Below, in pieces: positions 1-10,387 of a stretch of DNA of 46,360 nucleotides. The position numbers and the translations under genes were made by a program. The DNA comes from CBCXVS01 sp965178525 (GTDB taxonomy: Bacteria > Tectomicrobia > Entotheonellia > Entotheonellales > Entotheonellaceae): positions 1-46,360 of the forward strand of contig CBCXVS010000014.1 of NCBI GenBank assembly GCA_965178525.1, read 5' to 3'. Every line of letters begins with the position of its first letter. Within the stretch, counting starts at the first letter, position 1. The notes below the pieces were generated by a model, which searched no databases, had not been told where the DNA came from, and was given only the letters and a program-made list of their open reading frames with translations.

Positions 1-1
1 C

Positions 2-457
2 AAGTTGTCGCCGAATCACGGGAGGAACTTCGGTCTAGGGGGTACAAAAGAGACTGTACTCAAGAATCTGCATGCCGTCCGCCCCAAGGGCAGAACCCCC
101 ATTGCAGAGGCGCTGAAGAAGGCTGCCAAAGAACTCGGCGCTGTCAAGGGGCTTAAATCCATTGTACTCATCAGTGATGGCAAAGAGGAGATTTGCCCTG
201 GGAAGCCATGTAGCATAGGGCGGGAGCTGCAGGACAAAGGCGTCAACATTAAAGTATACGTCGTGGGGTTTGATGTCAAACGCGACGAACGAATGCAGTT
301 GGCATGTATCGCCAAGTCAACAGGTGGGCGGTATTTTCCAGCGCAGAATGCGATTCAATTGAAAGAAGTGTTGAACGAGATTGTCGCCACCATACAAGAA
401 GAACAGCAAGAAGAACGCTATCATGATAACGATCCGCAAGTGGACGATGCCGATTAA
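2..457 (+). CDS. VWA-domain protein, C-terminal part (5' end outside window)
   Basis: The reading frame is open from base 2, so the gene starts upstream; about 151 codons are visible. The fragment looks like the second half of a von Willebrand factor A domain: a GRTPIAEALKKAAKEL helix (the T of this segment is the usual MIDAS threonine region), then the strand IVLISDGKEE, where the Asp is a metal-site residue, and a later strand YVVGFDV. A Cys pair in EICPGKPC and a single Cys further on are typical of extracytoplasmic bacterial VWA proteins of the Ca-activated type. The last 25 residues are acidic and Gln/Glu-rich (EEQQEERYHDNDPQVDDAD). VWA domains mediate metal-dependent protein binding; the partner cannot be told. 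It is convergent with thiL, 58 bases away. Confidence 0.8.
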   Translation, partial: KLSPNHGRNFGLGGTKETVLKNLHAVRPKGRTPIAEALKKAAKELGAVKGLKSIVLISDGKEEICPGKPCSIGRELQDKGVNIKVYVVGFDVKRDERMQLACIAKSTGGRYFPAQNAIQLKEVLNEIVATIQEEQQEERYHDNDPQVDDAD

Positions 458-515
458 TGGAGTTATCTGTGTGACTTGCCTTGGGTTTTGAGCGAGGATA
501 TAGAGCAGACCCGAA

Positions 516-1550
516 CTACGATGGGGTGCTGTGTGAGCCTGAACTGCGGAAATGATCGTAGCCTCGGGCCGGCAACGGCACGGACGCACCATCGTTCTGG
601 CGTAGGGTCACCCCGGTACCGGCTTGTATTGTCCCGACACGGACGAGCGCGCAGTTAAATTGCCGCTCAAATGTCGTCTGGATATTGGCAATCACGCCGG
701 GAGGAGCCGTCAGACACAACTCAAAATCCTCACCGCCATGCAGAGCATACATAAGCGGATCGGCCTCTAAGGTCTGGGCGACCTGGCAGGCGTCCTCATC
801 GACCGGGATGGCCTCCGCATCCAACTGTGCGGCGACCCCACTCGCTTCACAGATATGGCGCAGGTCGCTCGACAGCCCATCGCTGAGATCGAGGAGGCTG
901 TGCAGCATGGCATGCTGCCGCAGGTATTGCGCTTCCGGCAGACGCGGACGGGGACGGCGGTAACGAGTCAGGACATGATGCAGCGTCAGATCGACAACTC
1001 CATCAGGATGGAGCAATGCTTCCAGGCCGGCCTTGGCCCCGCCCAGTGAACCGGTGACCCAGATGTCATCACCAACCTGCGCACCCGAGCGATACACCGC
1101 CTGCCCCCAAGGGACTTCGCCCAAGACGGTGATGGTCACGGAAAGGTGCTCCGACGCTTTGCTGACATTGCCGCCGATAATGGGACAGCCATATGCATGC
1201 GCCAGCGCTTGCATCCCCTCATAGAGCCCCTCAACAAAGGCGACGTCAAGCGTCGCTGGCAACGAGAGCGCCACCACAGCGCCGAGTGGGACACCTGCCA
1301 TCGCGGCGATATCGCTGACATTGACGGCCAGACAGCGCCAGCCGATATCCTGCGCCGAGGACCAGTCGCGCCGAAAGTGGACGTTCTCTTCCTGCGTATC
1401 CGTGGTGAGGATGAACTCCGCGCCTGGCGAGGGCCGCACAACGGCACAGTCGTCCCCGATACTGTGGACGACCTGCGGTCCTGCGGAGCCTTGCAAAACG
1501 CGCTCGAGACGCGCGATTAACGCAAACTCCCCCAGCTCACCGACCTGCAT
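516..1550 (-). CDS. thiL: Thiamine-monophosphate kinase
   Basis: ThiL phosphorylates thiamine monophosphate to thiamine diphosphate with ATP, the last step of cofactor synthesis in the cytosol. Family motifs are clear in order: GEFALI near the N-terminus, IGDDCAVV, TTDTQEENVHF, NVSDIAAMAG, the Gly-rich PIIGGNVSKA, DLSDGLSSDL and LHGGEDFELCL. I chose the ATG at 1550 because ThiL proteins begin a few residues before GEF; an in-frame GTG at 1577 would add nine residues. The 344-residue product is slightly longer than typical ThiL. It lies directly after leuS on the same strand, 47 bases from the leuS stop (20 if the GTG is used), so co-transcription is likely. It belongs to the same PurM-like superfamily as the gene at 5648-6670 but is clearly the ThiL type. 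Confidence 0.93.
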   Translation of the reverse strand: MQVGELGEFALIARLERVLQGSAGPQVVHSIGDDCAVVRPSPGAEFILTTDTQEENVHFRRDWSSAQDIGWRCLAVNVSDIAAMAGVPLGAVVALSLPATLDVAFVEGLYEGMQALAHAYGCPIIGGNVSKASEHLSVTITVLGEVPWGQAVYRSGAQVGDDIWVTGSLGGAKAGLEALLHPDGVVDLTLHHVLTRYRRPRPRLPEAQYLRQHAMLHSLLDLSDGLSSDLRHICEASGVAAQLDAEAIPVDEDACQVAQTLEADPLMYALHGGEDFELCLTAPPGVIANIQTTFERQFNCALVRVGTIQAGTGVTLRQNDGASVPLPARGYDHFRSSGSHSTPS

Positions 1551-1597
1551 CGTATCCCATCTGCTTTCCGCCCCCACACGCCCTTTTGCTCATGGAC

Positions 1598-4078
<2,481 letters not shown>

Positions 4079-4325
4079 CCCTTTGCGCCTTCTACACGCC
4101 TCTCTCGTATATGAGCCTCGTAACGTCCCCCGACCGCGTTGCAGCCACCGGCTCCCGGCCCCGTGGCGTCCCAACCGGACGCCCTTGACCACAAAAGTCG
4201 TGCCACATATATACCAAACATCCGCAGCGAAAGTCCAATCAACGACGTGGAGAAATCGCCATTTCCGGTCAATAGCGTGGTCGTATGTTTGTTGCAAACC
4301 GTGCAAGACGTATATCGTGGAGGTA

Positions 4326-4334
4326 TGCTATGAT
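4326..4334 (+). promoter_or_regulatory. Possible extended -10 promoter for the coiled-coil gene
   Basis: TGCTATGAT is an extended -10 element (TG, one base, TATGAT with 5 of 6 consensus bases) about 45 bases before the start of the gene at 4387. I see no good -35 at the right distance, so the call rests on one box. The 300-base gap between leuS and this gene is divergent and should hold a promoter in each direction. Confidence 0.3.
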
Positions 4335-4386
4335 ACAGTCGTGGATATTTCTACAGGGCGCATAACGGATAAGCAGGAGCATCATG

Positions 4387-4866
4387 ATGCCGGATGACGC
4401 GGTGACGCGGGGCGATCTGGAAGCCGTACGAAGTGAACTGAAAGACGAAATCTATACGGTACGCGTTGAACTCAAAGATGAGATCGTCACCACGCGTCTC
4501 GAAGTGGCCCAACTCCGCACGGATATGAGTGAGCGCTTCGGGGCCGTGCAGGCTGAACTGGCTGACATGAGAAAGGAGATCGCCGTACTCCAGGTCGATT
4601 TCCGCAAAGAACTCACGGTGTTTCAGGCGGATGTCCGCAAAGAATTCGCGGTGTTCCAGGTGGATGTCCGCAAGGACCTTGACGCATTCAAGGAGCAACA
4701 GGAGCAGACGCGGCAGGAAATGCGTGACATGCGGCAGGACATACGCGACTTACGCCAAAATATGGACCGTTGGCAAGCGAACACGAGCCGCCAGCTTTGG
4801 ACCATGGTGGGTGTGGTTAGTGGGGCCGTTATCGTCGGCATCATCAAGCTTATCTTTTTCCCTTAA
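4387..4866 (+). CDS. Coiled-coil protein with C-terminal membrane anchor
   Basis: The 159-residue product has two parts. Residues about 5-125 are almost pure charged helix with tandem 11-residue units, best seen as AVLQVDFRKEL, TVFQADVRKEF, AVFQVDVRKDL, followed by RQEMRDMRQDIRDLRQNM. This is a long right-handed or mixed coiled coil. The last 22 residues form a single membrane helix (MVGVVSGAVIVGIIKLIFFP) ending at the stop, so the protein is probably tail-anchored with the rod in the cytoplasm. It resembles the loosely defined DUF1640-like coiled-coil proteins; no function is assigned. The second of two adjacent ATGs is preferred because an AGGAG lies 7 bases before it (4 from the first, at 4384). 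It is divergent from leuS. Confidence 0.75.
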   Translation: MPDDAVTRGDLEAVRSELKDEIYTVRVELKDEIVTTRLEVAQLRTDMSERFGAVQAELADMRKEIAVLQVDFRKELTVFQADVRKEFAVFQVDVRKDLDAFKEQQEQTRQEMRDMRQDIRDLRQNMDRWQANTSRQLWTMVGVVSGAVIVGIIKLIFFP

Positions 4867-4973
4867 TAAGCATCATTGATTCTGTTTCCAGCCGCCGAAA
4901 CGCATCATAAGGCCAAGGCGTAGCGGGTTGCATGCACCTATTTCACGTGAAACATTTGGGATGGAATTATCTT

Positions 4974-5651
4974 ATGCTTCCACCATTCGAGGCGATACTA
5001 TTCGATTTCGATGGCACACTAGCCGTACCGAATCTCGATTTCGCGGATATGCGACAACAACTCGTGGTGTTGACGCAGACATGGGGACTGCCTGCAGAGG
5101 AACTGCACGGACGGTACATCTTGGAGCTGATGGATCACGCCGCTGCCTGGCTGCGGCTGCGGGATGCTGGGCAGAGCGCATCCTATTATCAACAGGCCCA
5201 GCAATTGATACAGGATATTGAAATCGAAGCGGCCCGCCGCAGCGGTTTGCTGCCCGGCATTCAGGAACTGCTCATATCCTTACAAGAGCGCCGCATTACC
5301 GTCGGTATTGTGACGCGGAACTGTGACGTCGCCGTACGCACCATGTTTTCGCAGGTGGATACCTATTGCCAAGCTTTCTTTGCACGGGACCATGTCACGC
5401 ATGTCAAACCCCATCCGTCGCATCTGCAAGCCGCGCTTGCTCGCCTCTGTAGCGCTCCGGCTCGAACGCTCATGGTCGGTGATGGGACGATGGACATGCA
5501 GGCGGGCAAACATCTGCAGATGTTTTCTATTGGTGTGCTCTCCGGTTCCAACACGCGAGAAGAGCTGATTCAGCATGGCGCGGACTTGGTGCTGGACACA
5601 GCGGTGGACCTTATGCACTACCTCCCGGACCGCAAAGGCCACCGCGTATGA
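4974..5651 (+). CDS. HAD-family phosphatase (phosphoglycolate-phosphatase-like)
   Basis: All four haloacid-dehalogenase motifs are visible: motif I DFDGTL (nucleophile Asp and acid Asp), motif II Thr in IVTRNCD, motif III Lys in HVKPHP, and motif IV Asp in MVGDGTMDMQAG. The helical cap between motifs I and II places it in the Gph/beta-phosphoglucomutase-like subfamily, so it is probably a cytosolic phosphomonoesterase of unknown substrate. The ATG at 4974 places DFDGT at residue 10, as usual; an in-frame ATG at 4932 would add 14 residues that do not look family-like, and neither start has a strong ribosome-binding site. Its stop overlaps the next start by ATGA, so the two genes are translationally coupled. 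Confidence 0.88.
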   Translation: MLPPFEAILFDFDGTLAVPNLDFADMRQQLVVLTQTWGLPAEELHGRYILELMDHAAAWLRLRDAGQSASYYQQAQQLIQDIEIEAARRSGLLPGIQELLISLQERRITVGIVTRNCDVAVRTMFSQVDTYCQAFFARDHVTHVKPHPSHLQAALARLCSAPARTLMVGDGTMDMQAGKHLQMFSIGVLSGSNTREELIQHGADLVLDTAVDLMHYLPDRKGHRV

Positions 5652-6670
5652 ACGATGCCGGTTATCTTGCGCCCGGAAAACTGCCGCCCGATCTTTTAGC
5701 CGAACTCTTAGCCCATAGCCCCGGCGCGGACGCGCGCTTGCTGATTGGCCCCCGCGTGGGCGAAGATGCCGCCGTCATCGATATGGGCGACCGCCTCTTG
5801 ATTGCGAAATCCGATCCGATCACATTCGCCACCGACGCGATTGGATATTATGCGGTGCATGTCAATGCGAATGATATCGCCACCATGGGCGGCACACCGC
5901 GCTGGTTTTTGGCCACCTTGCTCCTGCCGGAAAACGGCACAACGCCCGATGGGGTCCGAGATATTTTTGCGCAAATTCGGCAGGCATGCGATGCCCTCGA
6001 CATCACGCTCGCAGGTGGTCATACGGAAATCACGGTGGGTTTAAATCGCCCCATTCTCTCTGGCCATATGCTAGGCGACGTCTCGCGTGAGGACCTCGTG
6101 ACGAGTGCGGGCGCCCAGGTGGATGATGCCATTTTGCTGACCAAAGGTGTCCCTCTGGAAGGCATCTCCATCATCGCGCGGGAGTGTGCGGATCAACTTG
6201 TTGCCCAGGGGGTGTCTCCGGACGATATCGCGGGCTGGCAACAGGTCTTATTTACCCCGGGTATCAGTGTCGTCAACGATGCGCATGTGCTGATGCGCGC
6301 TGCCGATGTGCATGCCATGCACGATCCCACAGAAGGCGGCGTCGCCACGGGCTTGCACGAATTGGCTCTGGCCTCTGGCGTCGGCCTCTATATCCGGGCG
6401 GACCATCTTCCCATCCTCGATGCAGGGCATCAGCTCTGCGCCCGCTTCGGTCTCAATCCCCTCGGAACGATTGCCTCCGGCGCTCTGCTTGCGACCGTGC
6501 CGCCGGCGCAGACCGCTCAAGCCATTGCCGCCTGTGCAGCGGCTCGTATTGCCTGTTACCACATCGGTACGGTGGTCGCTAACGCCGACGAACGGCTGCT
6601 GCACAGCGACACCGGCGCCTGTCCTCTCCCAACCTTTACCCGCGACGAAATTGTCAAAGTGTTTGCGTGA
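5648..6670 (+). CDS. AIR-synthase-related (HypE-like) protein
   Basis: The 340-residue product is a PurM/AIR-synthase superfamily protein: RVGEDAAVIDMGD near the N-terminus, NANDIATMGGTPRWFLATLLLP, LAGGHTEITVGLNRPILSGHMLG, and MHDPTEGGVATGLHELA in the second half. The last two are very close to HypE motifs. HypE dehydrates a carbamoyl-cysteine to make the cyanide ligand of NiFe hydrogenase and needs a C-terminal PRIC-type cysteine. Here the protein ends in EIVKVFA with no Cys, so a true HypE role is unlikely. No hypF, hypC or hypD is nearby. The gene overlaps the HAD phosphatase stop by 4 bases (ATGA). A small-molecule ATP-dependent function linked to that phosphatase is a guess. Confidence 0.85.
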   Translation: MNDAGYLAPGKLPPDLLAELLAHSPGADARLLIGPRVGEDAAVIDMGDRLLIAKSDPITFATDAIGYYAVHVNANDIATMGGTPRWFLATLLLPENGTTPDGVRDIFAQIRQACDALDITLAGGHTEITVGLNRPILSGHMLGDVSREDLVTSAGAQVDDAILLTKGVPLEGISIIARECADQLVAQGVSPDDIAGWQQVLFTPGISVVNDAHVLMRAADVHAMHDPTEGGVATGLHELALASGVGLYIRADHLPILDAGHQLCARFGLNPLGTIASGALLATVPPAQTAQAIAACAAARIACYHIGTVVANADERLLHSDTGACPLPTFTRDEIVKVFA

Positions 6671-6691
6671 GACCTCGGCCCAGGTGAAAAT

Positions 6692-6904
6692 ATGTACCAG
6701 CCCATTGTTGCGTTTCACCAGGACGAGCTAAATGACTGGGTGGCGGACTTGGCCTGTGGCCACACCCAACATGTGCGCCATCAGCCACCGTGGACGAATC
6801 GGCCATGGGTCGTCAGCATCGAGGGACGCCGCCAGCATCTTGGCCGACCGTTATGGTGTAAGCACTGCGAAGACGGTCGATCTCGGGACAAAGCGGATAG
6901 CTGA
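6692..6904 (+). CDS. DUF3565 small protein
   Basis: This 70-residue protein matches the remembered DUF3565 pattern: I-V-A-F-H-Q-D-E, then DWVADLACGHTQHVRHQPPW, then a PWV segment and a terminal C-x-x-C (CKHC). The CGH motif and the CxxC suggest a small metal-binding (probably zinc) fold. Function is not known. An AGGTG ribosome-binding site sits 5 bases before the ATG. It follows the AIR-synthase-like gene by 21 bases, so it is probably the third gene of that operon. Confidence 0.85.
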   Translation: MYQPIVAFHQDELNDWVADLACGHTQHVRHQPPWTNRPWVVSIEGRRQHLGRPLWCKHCEDGRSRDKADS

Positions 6905-7789
6905 CAGGATACCGATACCGCGACGGCGCACCGGCAAGAGGCGCAGGACGCCACGAGCTACCCCTCATTTTCATAAGACCTCCTCCTGTGATTCTTATTG
7001 AACCAACAACTCTTATGATCAAAGAATATGTTTATTGGTGGATTGACTTACCTCCACGAATGCGTCAATCTACCAATCGTCTATATGATTCCAATCGATA
7101 TTCTGATGAAATTTTTATTCAAGGCAACCTCCTTGGCTTGCAGGATACTTGGCCTCATGGAGCTCAAAGCCGTAGCTCAGCAGCAATGAGAAGCACCCTA
7201 GGAGAACGACCTTGTCCTCATAATATAATTATACTGCCCACGCACAAACCGGCCCACGGAATCTAAACCGGTCCACACCCGATTGGCACACACTCACGAC
7301 GCTGAGAACCTCCGCTCCTTAGCACACGTTGTACCGTGCGACGATAAAATTGAGTCAAGTTTTTTCACAACTTTTACACATTCTGTCGTCGTCCACACGC
7401 GTGCTGCCCGCGCAGGCGGCATTTTGCTATAAAGTATGAATCTATCAAGACTTTCCGGGATATTCTACAACCCTTTCCGCACGTTTTCCACGTGAGCTGT
7501 GCAAAACGTGTGGGGAAAATTGCCACCAGAGCGCACCCCACACTTGCAGCGGGGAATACAGCAAGGATGGGAGGTGTTTCAGAAAGAGCACGCACAGCAA
7601 TCCCTGTCGTGCAAACATTCTCCTCATCTGCTCCGTCCCTTCGGGGCGGGGCAGCCTCCAAATACGACGATGAAACGCCTGACAGCGATGCAAGCGGCGC
7701 GCGCGAGAATCTTTGAACATCCCATCTCTGTTCCCACCACATGGGAACAAGTGGAACGCTGACCCTGCACTCCCATCCCGGCTTTCCTC
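6905..7789. other. Poorly coding stretch
   Basis: I recognise no gene here. The part at 6988-7266 is AT-richer than its surroundings and keeps one frame open (from GTG 6988 or ATG 7015, about 80-90 codons, with MIKEYVYWWIDLPP near the start), but it has no ribosome-binding site or known family. A long minus-strand frame at 7374-7817 is Arg/Cys/Ser-rich and looks like noise. Small repeats are present: AAACCGGCCCAC and AAACCGGTCCAC about 16 bases apart near 7249-7276, and an imperfect inverted pair built on CACGTTTT and AAAACGTG near 7480-7515. No tRNA or clear terminator was seen. Confidence 0.5.
7034..7077. repeat. 14-bp inverted repeat
   Basis: ATTGGTGGATTGAC (7034-7047) and GTCAATCTACCAAT (7064-7077) pair over 14 positions with a single G-T wobble, leaving a 16-base loop. 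No T-run follows on either strand, so it is not a plain terminator. It lies inside the weak AT-rich frame at 6988-7266 and could be an operator, a mobile-element end or an RNA hairpin. Confidence 0.5.
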
Positions 7790-8833
7790 TTAAGTCGGTG
7801 TATGTCGCTGCAACCAAACTGCCAAAGGCCGGACCACCTCATAGCGTCTCAGCAGCGGCTGCACGAACGTCAGCGTCGGCGCCATATACGGCAGATACTG
7901 CGACCGTTGCTGCACCACATGCATGGCGGCAAAGGTGCCAAGCGCTTTCAGGCAACGCTGCACGGCGACGAGATCAAACAGCATGGCAAACGCGTCCCGA
8001 TCGACACGCTGCCCGCTCTCCGCCTCAAAACGCGCCAGGTAATTATCCACCAACGTGGCGCTGACCTCCTCACCGAGGAGATCGGGCGTGCTACGGTCCG
8101 TCAAGAGGCTCACCATATCGTACGGTTGCGGTCCCATACGTGCATCTTGGAAATCGAGAATGCCAACCGTTCCGGCTTGAGCCATAATATTCCAGCCGTG
8201 GTAGTCACGGTGGCAAAAATAACGGGGTTGTGCGGCCAATAGCTCGCACAGCGGCATGCATGCAGCCTCGAAGACATGGCGCTCGGCATCCGACAGGTCG
8301 TGCTGCCAGAGGCCCTCGATGGCATGCTGACGAAAGTGGTGTAACTCGCTGAGAAGCTTGGGCACATCGAAAGCGAGCTGAAACGCCGGACATGCCGCAT
8401 CGTACTGCTGCGTGGCCGTGGTACGTAGAGGAATTAAGGCGTCGAGCGCCCGTTGCCCCCAGCGTATCCGCTCCGGCGGCACCGCGGCCCGCCAGGCATC
8501 GGCGAGCGTGCAATCCCCAAAATCCTCCAAACACATCAGTCCTGCGGCAGGCAAGATACCATACACCTCGGGCACGCGGATACGGTGGACACGCAAATGG
8601 CGAGCCACGGCGAGAAAATCCGGTGTCTCGCTCTCGTACCAAGGTTCCCGTATCATGATGACGCACGACGCCGGTTGGCCCGCCGTGGGCGTTGTCCATT
8701 GGGCACGGTAATAGCGGCGGGTCGAGGCATCGGCGGTAAGCGGCATCACCGTTGGCGCACCGTTAGTATACGGAAAAACGGTCGCCAGCCATGGCTGAAC
8801 GGTTTTAAGAGGTAGAAGCGTATCATGCGACAT
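7790..8833 (-). CDS. AmgK-like sugar kinase (aminoglycoside phosphotransferase family)
   Basis: The 347-residue product has the APH/choline-kinase fold. Near the N-terminus ADASTRRYYRAQW matches the glycine-loop-like motif of AmgK (DAGSRRYFR type). The catalytic loop is HRDYHGWNIM, and the metal-binding loop is ILDFQDARMGPQPYDMVSLL, which is almost a signature of AmgK-type kinases. AmgK phosphorylates the anomeric carbon of N-acetylmuramate and N-acetylglucosamine in cell-wall recycling, and it normally sits beside the nucleotidyltransferase MurU. Here a nucleotidyltransferase on the same strand lies 2.6 kb away (11426-12465), separated by an oppositely oriented island. An ATG at 8833 follows a G-run ribosome-binding region; a GTG one codon earlier is possible. 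Substrate is inferred from family only. Confidence 0.85.
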   Translation of the reverse strand: MSHDTLLPLKTVQPWLATVFPYTNGAPTVMPLTADASTRRYYRAQWTTPTAGQPASCVIMIREPWYESETPDFLAVARHLRVHRIRVPEVYGILPAAGLMCLEDFGDCTLADAWRAAVPPERIRWGQRALDALIPLRTTATQQYDAACPAFQLAFDVPKLLSELHHFRQHAIEGLWQHDLSDAERHVFEAACMPLCELLAAQPRYFCHRDYHGWNIMAQAGTVGILDFQDARMGPQPYDMVSLLTDRSTPDLLGEEVSATLVDNYLARFEAESGQRVDRDAFAMLFDLVAVQRCLKALGTFAAMHVVQQRSQYLPYMAPTLTFVQPLLRRYEVVRPLAVWLQRHTPT

Positions 8834-8882
8834 CACAGCGAAATCCCCCCCCAGTGTTGGCCAGATGTGTGCGCTTTACGTA

Positions 8883-8951
8883 TTATACTCCGTTCTCGAT
8901 GGCGTGACGCACCGCTTCTCCATGGCGTGCAATCCATTCGATGGTATCCAT
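8883..8951 (-). CDS. Possible 22-residue leader ORF
   Basis: On the minus strand a GGAGGTGA sequence (8955-8962), a perfect match to the anti-Shine-Dalgarno, sits just before an ATG at 8951. The frame runs for 22 codons (MDTIEWIARHGEAVRHAIENGV) to a TAA, 49 bases before the start of the AmgK-like gene. The ribosome-binding site is the strongest in this neighbourhood. It may be a small protein or an upstream leader ORF; there is no family match and no obvious attenuator. Confidence 0.4.
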   Translation of the reverse strand: MDTIEWIARHGEAVRHAIENGV

Positions 8952-9358
8952 AGCTCACCTCCAGGTGGCACGAATCACATTTTGTGGCCGTTGTCAACCC
9001 CTCCAAGACCTTTTCGCAACGGAGTTGATTCACATGGCGGGTTGAAAAGTCCGCTCGAAATTCTTATCCTTATTGGGATAGATAGTTCCAAGTTGGACGT
9101 TTCCGCTTGGTTTATGGGCATATCGGGATAGGTGGCTGGCCTGTACGAAACCGGTACTTCTGCACATCAGAATCATTGGGAAAATGTAACTAAGTACCAA
9201 TGGAAGAAGATTATGTTTGATAACAGCTTTTGAGAATCTGCTCAAATGTTAAAAACATAACTGTAGAGGTGGTATTAGCAAACCAATACTCAAGATAATT
9301 GCTGTTCTAAAATACATCGGATATGAGACCGTCGCCAAGTAAATCTAAGGACCCTGTT

Positions 9359-10339
9359 ATGCATAAACTTGAATTATCCTTTAAAACGCTCTCTGCGTAT
9401 GCTGCCTCAGTCTGGAAAGGCAGTCAAGAATACGATGGTTTAGAAACGGTTATAGCGGCTCTTGCCGATGGTGCGCAGAAGGTCCAAGCCAAGGTCCAAG
9501 CCGCAGCCCTAGCCGACGCCTTGGGTGCGACTGGTGAGACCAATGTGCAAGGCGAGGTCGTTCAGATCCTGGATACATTTTCCTCTGATACTTTTGTGGA
9601 TGTGTTGGGTGAGAGTGGCCGTGTCGCTGCGATAGGCTCTGAAGAAATTGAGGAGACGCTCGTTGTCGGTGACGGCCCTCGGCATGATTATATCGTGCAG
9701 ATGGATCCCCTTGATGGGTCGTCTAACATTGACGTGGGGGTCAGCATTGGTTCCATCTTTGGCATTTGGAAGCGAAATGCAGATGAACCCATTACAGACT
9801 CGTCTCTACTGAGGCAGGGGAGCGAGCAGGTGGCTGCGGCCTATGTGGTTTATGGGTCGTGTACCCCCATGGTGGTCGCGACTCGCGGCAGCGTACAAGG
9901 CTTCACCCTGGCGCCTTCAGACAGCACCTTTCGTCTCACGCATCAGGACATTCAGATCCCTGAGAAAATCTCATGCTATAGCATAAACGAGGGCAACTTG
10001 AAAAAACTAGATGAGGCAACCAAAAAAGCCGTGCAACGGCTGCGGGATGCTTATTCATTACGATACATCGGCTCGCTGGTTGCCGATTTCCACCGCAACC
10101 TGCTAAAAGGCGGGATCTTCCTATATCCTGGAGATGTCAGTAGCCCTGAAGGTAAATTGCGCCTGATGTACGAAGCCAACCCTCTAAGCTTCATCGTGGA
10201 ACAAGCTGGTGGTGCAGCATCCTCGGGAAGGCACAGAATCTTAGACATACGACCGGAGAAACTACATCAGCGTACACCTCTGATCATCGGAAATAAGGAT
10301 ATTGTTGAACAAACCGTCTTGATCACGACAGATACTTAG
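9359..10339 (+). CDS. fbp: Fructose-1,6-bisphosphatase, class 1
   Basis: FBPase hydrolyses fructose 1,6-bisphosphate to fructose 6-phosphate in gluconeogenesis or the Calvin cycle. The metal-binding core is clear: GSEEIEE, then QMDPLDGSSNIDVGVSIGSI, and towards the C-terminus LRLMYEANPLSFIVEQAGG. At 326 residues it is the usual class 1 length. The ATG at 9359 is chosen over one at 9323 because an AAGGA lies 7 bases upstream and the added residues are not family-like. The gene is visibly AT-richer than the flanking kinase and nucleotidyltransferase and points the other way, consistent with insertion of an acquired segment. It is followed after 48 bases by a phosphoribosyltransferase gene. No 520-base upstream gene is seen (8952-9358). 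Confidence 0.95.
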   Translation: MHKLELSFKTLSAYAASVWKGSQEYDGLETVIAALADGAQKVQAKVQAAALADALGATGETNVQGEVVQILDTFSSDTFVDVLGESGRVAAIGSEEIEETLVVGDGPRHDYIVQMDPLDGSSNIDVGVSIGSIFGIWKRNADEPITDSSLLRQGSEQVAAAYVVYGSCTPMVVATRGSVQGFTLAPSDSTFRLTHQDIQIPEKISCYSINEGNLKKLDEATKKAVQRLRDAYSLRYIGSLVADFHRNLLKGGIFLYPGDVSSPEGKLRLMYEANPLSFIVEQAGGAASSGRHRILDIRPEKLHQRTPLIIGNKDIVEQTVLITTDT

Positions 10340-10351
10340 CATTGGGATGAT

Positions 10352-10379
10352 CCCTATAAAGAACGGGCGATTTATAGGG
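10352..10379 (+). promoter_or_regulatory. Hairpin covering the ribosome-binding site of the PRTase gene
   Basis: CCCTATAAA (10352-10360) and TTTATAGGG (10371-10379) form a perfect 9-bp stem with a 10-base loop. The 3' arm contains most of the AGGGGA ribosome-binding site of the gene starting at 10388. If the RNA folds this way, translation of the downstream gene would be limited relative to fbp. No T-run follows, so termination is unlikely. Confidence 0.5.
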
Positions 10380-10387
10380 GAATAAAA

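Noticed and set aside
5648..6670. Call as true HypE
   Set aside because: The essential C-terminal cysteine is absent and no hyp or hydrogenase genes are nearby.
7374..7817. 147-codon minus-strand ORF
   Set aside because: No ribosome-binding site, irregular Cys/Arg/Ser-rich composition, and overlap with the end of the kinase gene; judged non-coding.
9030..9120. Possible IS110 transposase start (LIGIDSSKLDVS)
   Set aside because: The resemblance to the IS110 N-terminal motif covers only about 12 residues, with no further matching sequence.
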